Source: Chitinophaga sp. CF118 (GTDB lineage: Bacteria > Bacteroidota > Bacteroidia > Chitinophagales > Chitinophagaceae). Taken from it: 64,000 nucleotides of DNA. The first letter of the stretch is position 1. Every line of letters begins with the position of its first letter. This document shows positions 63,032 to 64,000 of the stretch, in pieces. Position numbers and translations under genes: made by a program. The stretch spans positions 124,001 through 188,000 of the forward strand of contig NZ_FOMK01000001.1 of assembly GCF_900112615.1 (NCBI RefSeq), in the 5' to 3' direction. The notes beneath the pieces are model-generated. The model did no database searches and was not told the DNA's origin. It worked only from the letters and a program-made list of their open reading frames with translations.

Positions 63032-64000
63032 TTATTGAGCAGGTCTCCTGATGGCAAGAACCTCTCTCAGTGCAGCTTGTGCAAAGGGAGGCTGAAAGGC
63101 CATGGAGGCTGATACACTAGCCAATACATCCTGCCCCCGGATAGCCAGTAATACGTCCCTTATGGCAATAACTGAAAGCGTATCGGCCGTTTTCATAGAG
63201 TTCAGCAAAGCAGGTACCATTCCGCTGCTACCAAAAACACCCACGGCCTGTATTGCAGCCAGCTTCACTTCCGGATTTTTATCAGACAGGGCTTTCATGA
63301 TAAATTTGCTGGCCACGGTCTGTTTACTGTTTCCCAGCATCGTGATCACACCAGCTTTTACAGGAGCTTCCGAACGTTCAGCTTTGATCATCCATAACTC
63401 CGCTTTGCCGGACGTCATCATTCTTTCAGCAAGTTTAAAAGCGGCAGCACGATAAGCAGGCTGTGTATCATCTACAGCACGCATCAGGATCATTGTGGCA
63501 TCATTGCTACGGGTTTCGGTGAGCACTTTTAATGCGGCAGCACGGAAAGCTGTTTCATGGCTGTTCTTCAGCAGTTTTTCTGCTGCCTTCACAGCCGGGC
63601 CAATGGGCCAGTTTTCTGCCAGCCGCCAGGTATATAACAGGTAAGCAGCAGTAGCATAAGTGGAATCGGATTTGTATTGGCTTTTTGCAGCAGCAGCTGC
63701 CAAAAGAGGTTCACTATTCCCATTCCCCACGTTTGCCAATGCCAGCAATGCTGTTTTTCTGGTCAGTGGATCTTCTGATGCTGTATAGGTTGTGAGATCG
63801 TCGAGTGCACCCAGATAGCGAAGCTGTCCCAGTGCTGCTATCAGCGTTATCCTGCTGTTACCGGTAGCTTTTTTCAGTGCGGCCAGTATAGCCACTTTTG
63901 CATCGGGACTTTTGATCTGAAGAAGTGCCCTTGTTGCAGGATCGCACAGGCGTTTGTTTGTAAGATATTGTTTCAATACCGGCACAGCCTTATTATCCCC
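63032..64000 (-). CDS. HEAT-repeat protein, 5' end outside window
   Basis: The frame is open to the right edge (reading GDNKAVPVLKQYL from base 64000), so only the C-terminal ~322 residues are seen. They form about nine HEAT/PBS-lyase-type alpha-helical repeats with the recurring pattern of LxxALxxxDPxVRxAA (for example MKALSDKNPEVKLAAIQAVGVFGSSGMVPALL). Such solenoids mediate protein contacts; in Bacteroidota they often follow glucose-sorbosone-dehydrogenase-type or DUF1080 domains, which would lie outside the window. No function can be assigned. Confidence 0.8.
   Translation of the reverse strand, partial: GDNKAVPVLKQYLTNKRLCDPATRALLQIKSPDAKVAILAALKKATGNSRITLIAALGQLRYLGALDDLTTYTASEDPLTRKTALLALANVGNGNSEPLLAAAAAKSQYKSDSTYATAAYLLYTWRLAENWPIGPAVKAAEKLLKNSHETAFRAAALKVLTETRSNDATMILMRAVDDTQPAYRAAAFKLAERMMTSGKAELWMIKAERSEAPVKAGVITMLGNSKQTVASKFIMKALSDKNPEVKLAAIQAVGVFGSSGMVPALLNSMKTADTLSVIAIRDVLLAIRGQDVLASVSASMAFQPPFAQAALREVLAIRRPAQ

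Noticed and set aside
62941..63057. Upstream start extending the small lipoprotein by 39 residues
   Set aside because: The extension hides the lipoprotein signal peptide and overlaps the HEAT gene; ATG 62940 gives a normal lipobox.
1..64000. CRISPR arrays, insertion sequences, integrases or prophage genes
   Set aside because: I looked for regular direct repeats with spacers, transposase motifs and phage structural genes and saw none.

Overview
The window looks like a chromosomal segment of a Bacteroidota bacterium close to Chitinophaga (Chitinophagaceae). The evidence is two SusC/SusD pairs, an ECF sigma/FecR pair driving a glycan-utilisation locus, many lipoproteins with a lipobox Cys after a short hydrophobic leader, TAnnTTTG-type -7 elements upstream of several genes, and a class I terpene synthase. 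I see no phage, insertion sequence, CRISPR array or rRNA.

Layout. 1-12.9 kb: the end of a VWA-domain gene, two AraC-type regulators, a small outer-membrane barrel, a putative metallopeptidase lipoprotein, a stand-alone SusC/SusD pair, a multicopper oxidase with a C-terminal barrel-like region, and a PEBP-type protein. 12.9-24.9 kb: a glycan locus on the minus strand (ECF sigma, FecR, STN-containing SusC, SusD, TIG/NHL lipoprotein, beta-helix lipoprotein, GH89 alpha-N-acetylglucosaminidase). 25.2-25.8 kb: a HigBA toxin-antitoxin locus whose toxin is reduced to a 44-codon remnant. 26-31.2 kb: a LytS-type kinase, then a minus-strand run of hybrid histidine kinase, terpene synthase, TraB/GumN-like protein and a 24-codon ORF before a hairpin. 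31.4-36.2 kb: an unknown protein, a molybdopterin-fold secreted protein, and a second toxin-antitoxin locus in which an MqsR-like toxin is split by a frameshift while its HTH/Panacea (DUF4065) antitoxin is intact. 36.2-41.9 kb: a probable RNA-repair locus. 42-58.5 kb: a polysaccharide locus of the Wzx/Wzy type (export lipoprotein, tyrosine kinase, flippase, polymerase-like protein, glycosyltransferases, FkbM methyltransferases, initiating sugar transferase). 58.5-64 kb: a lipoprotein, a GH2 enzyme, another lipoprotein and a truncated HEAT-repeat gene.

The most interesting region is 37.2-41.9 kb. An RtcB RNA ligase and an MXAN_6230/SCO0854-type RING-like protein each have the same 20-bp palindromic element (TACGCAG-N5-CTGCGTA type) immediately upstream, with nearly the same distance to a CAnnTTTG element, so they are probably one regulon. 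The leader of the RING gene contains a 119-nt tRNA-like RNA. It has a perfect acceptor stem, D arm and T arm, but 62 nt in place of the 17-nt anticodon arm. A 21-bp motif occurs three times here: before, inside and after the tRNA-like element. This fits an RNA damage/repair system with its own structured RNA as substrate, sensor or decoy.

A second theme is that both recognisable toxin-antitoxin loci have broken toxins and intact antitoxins. All functional statements rest on reading motifs by eye; no database search was run.
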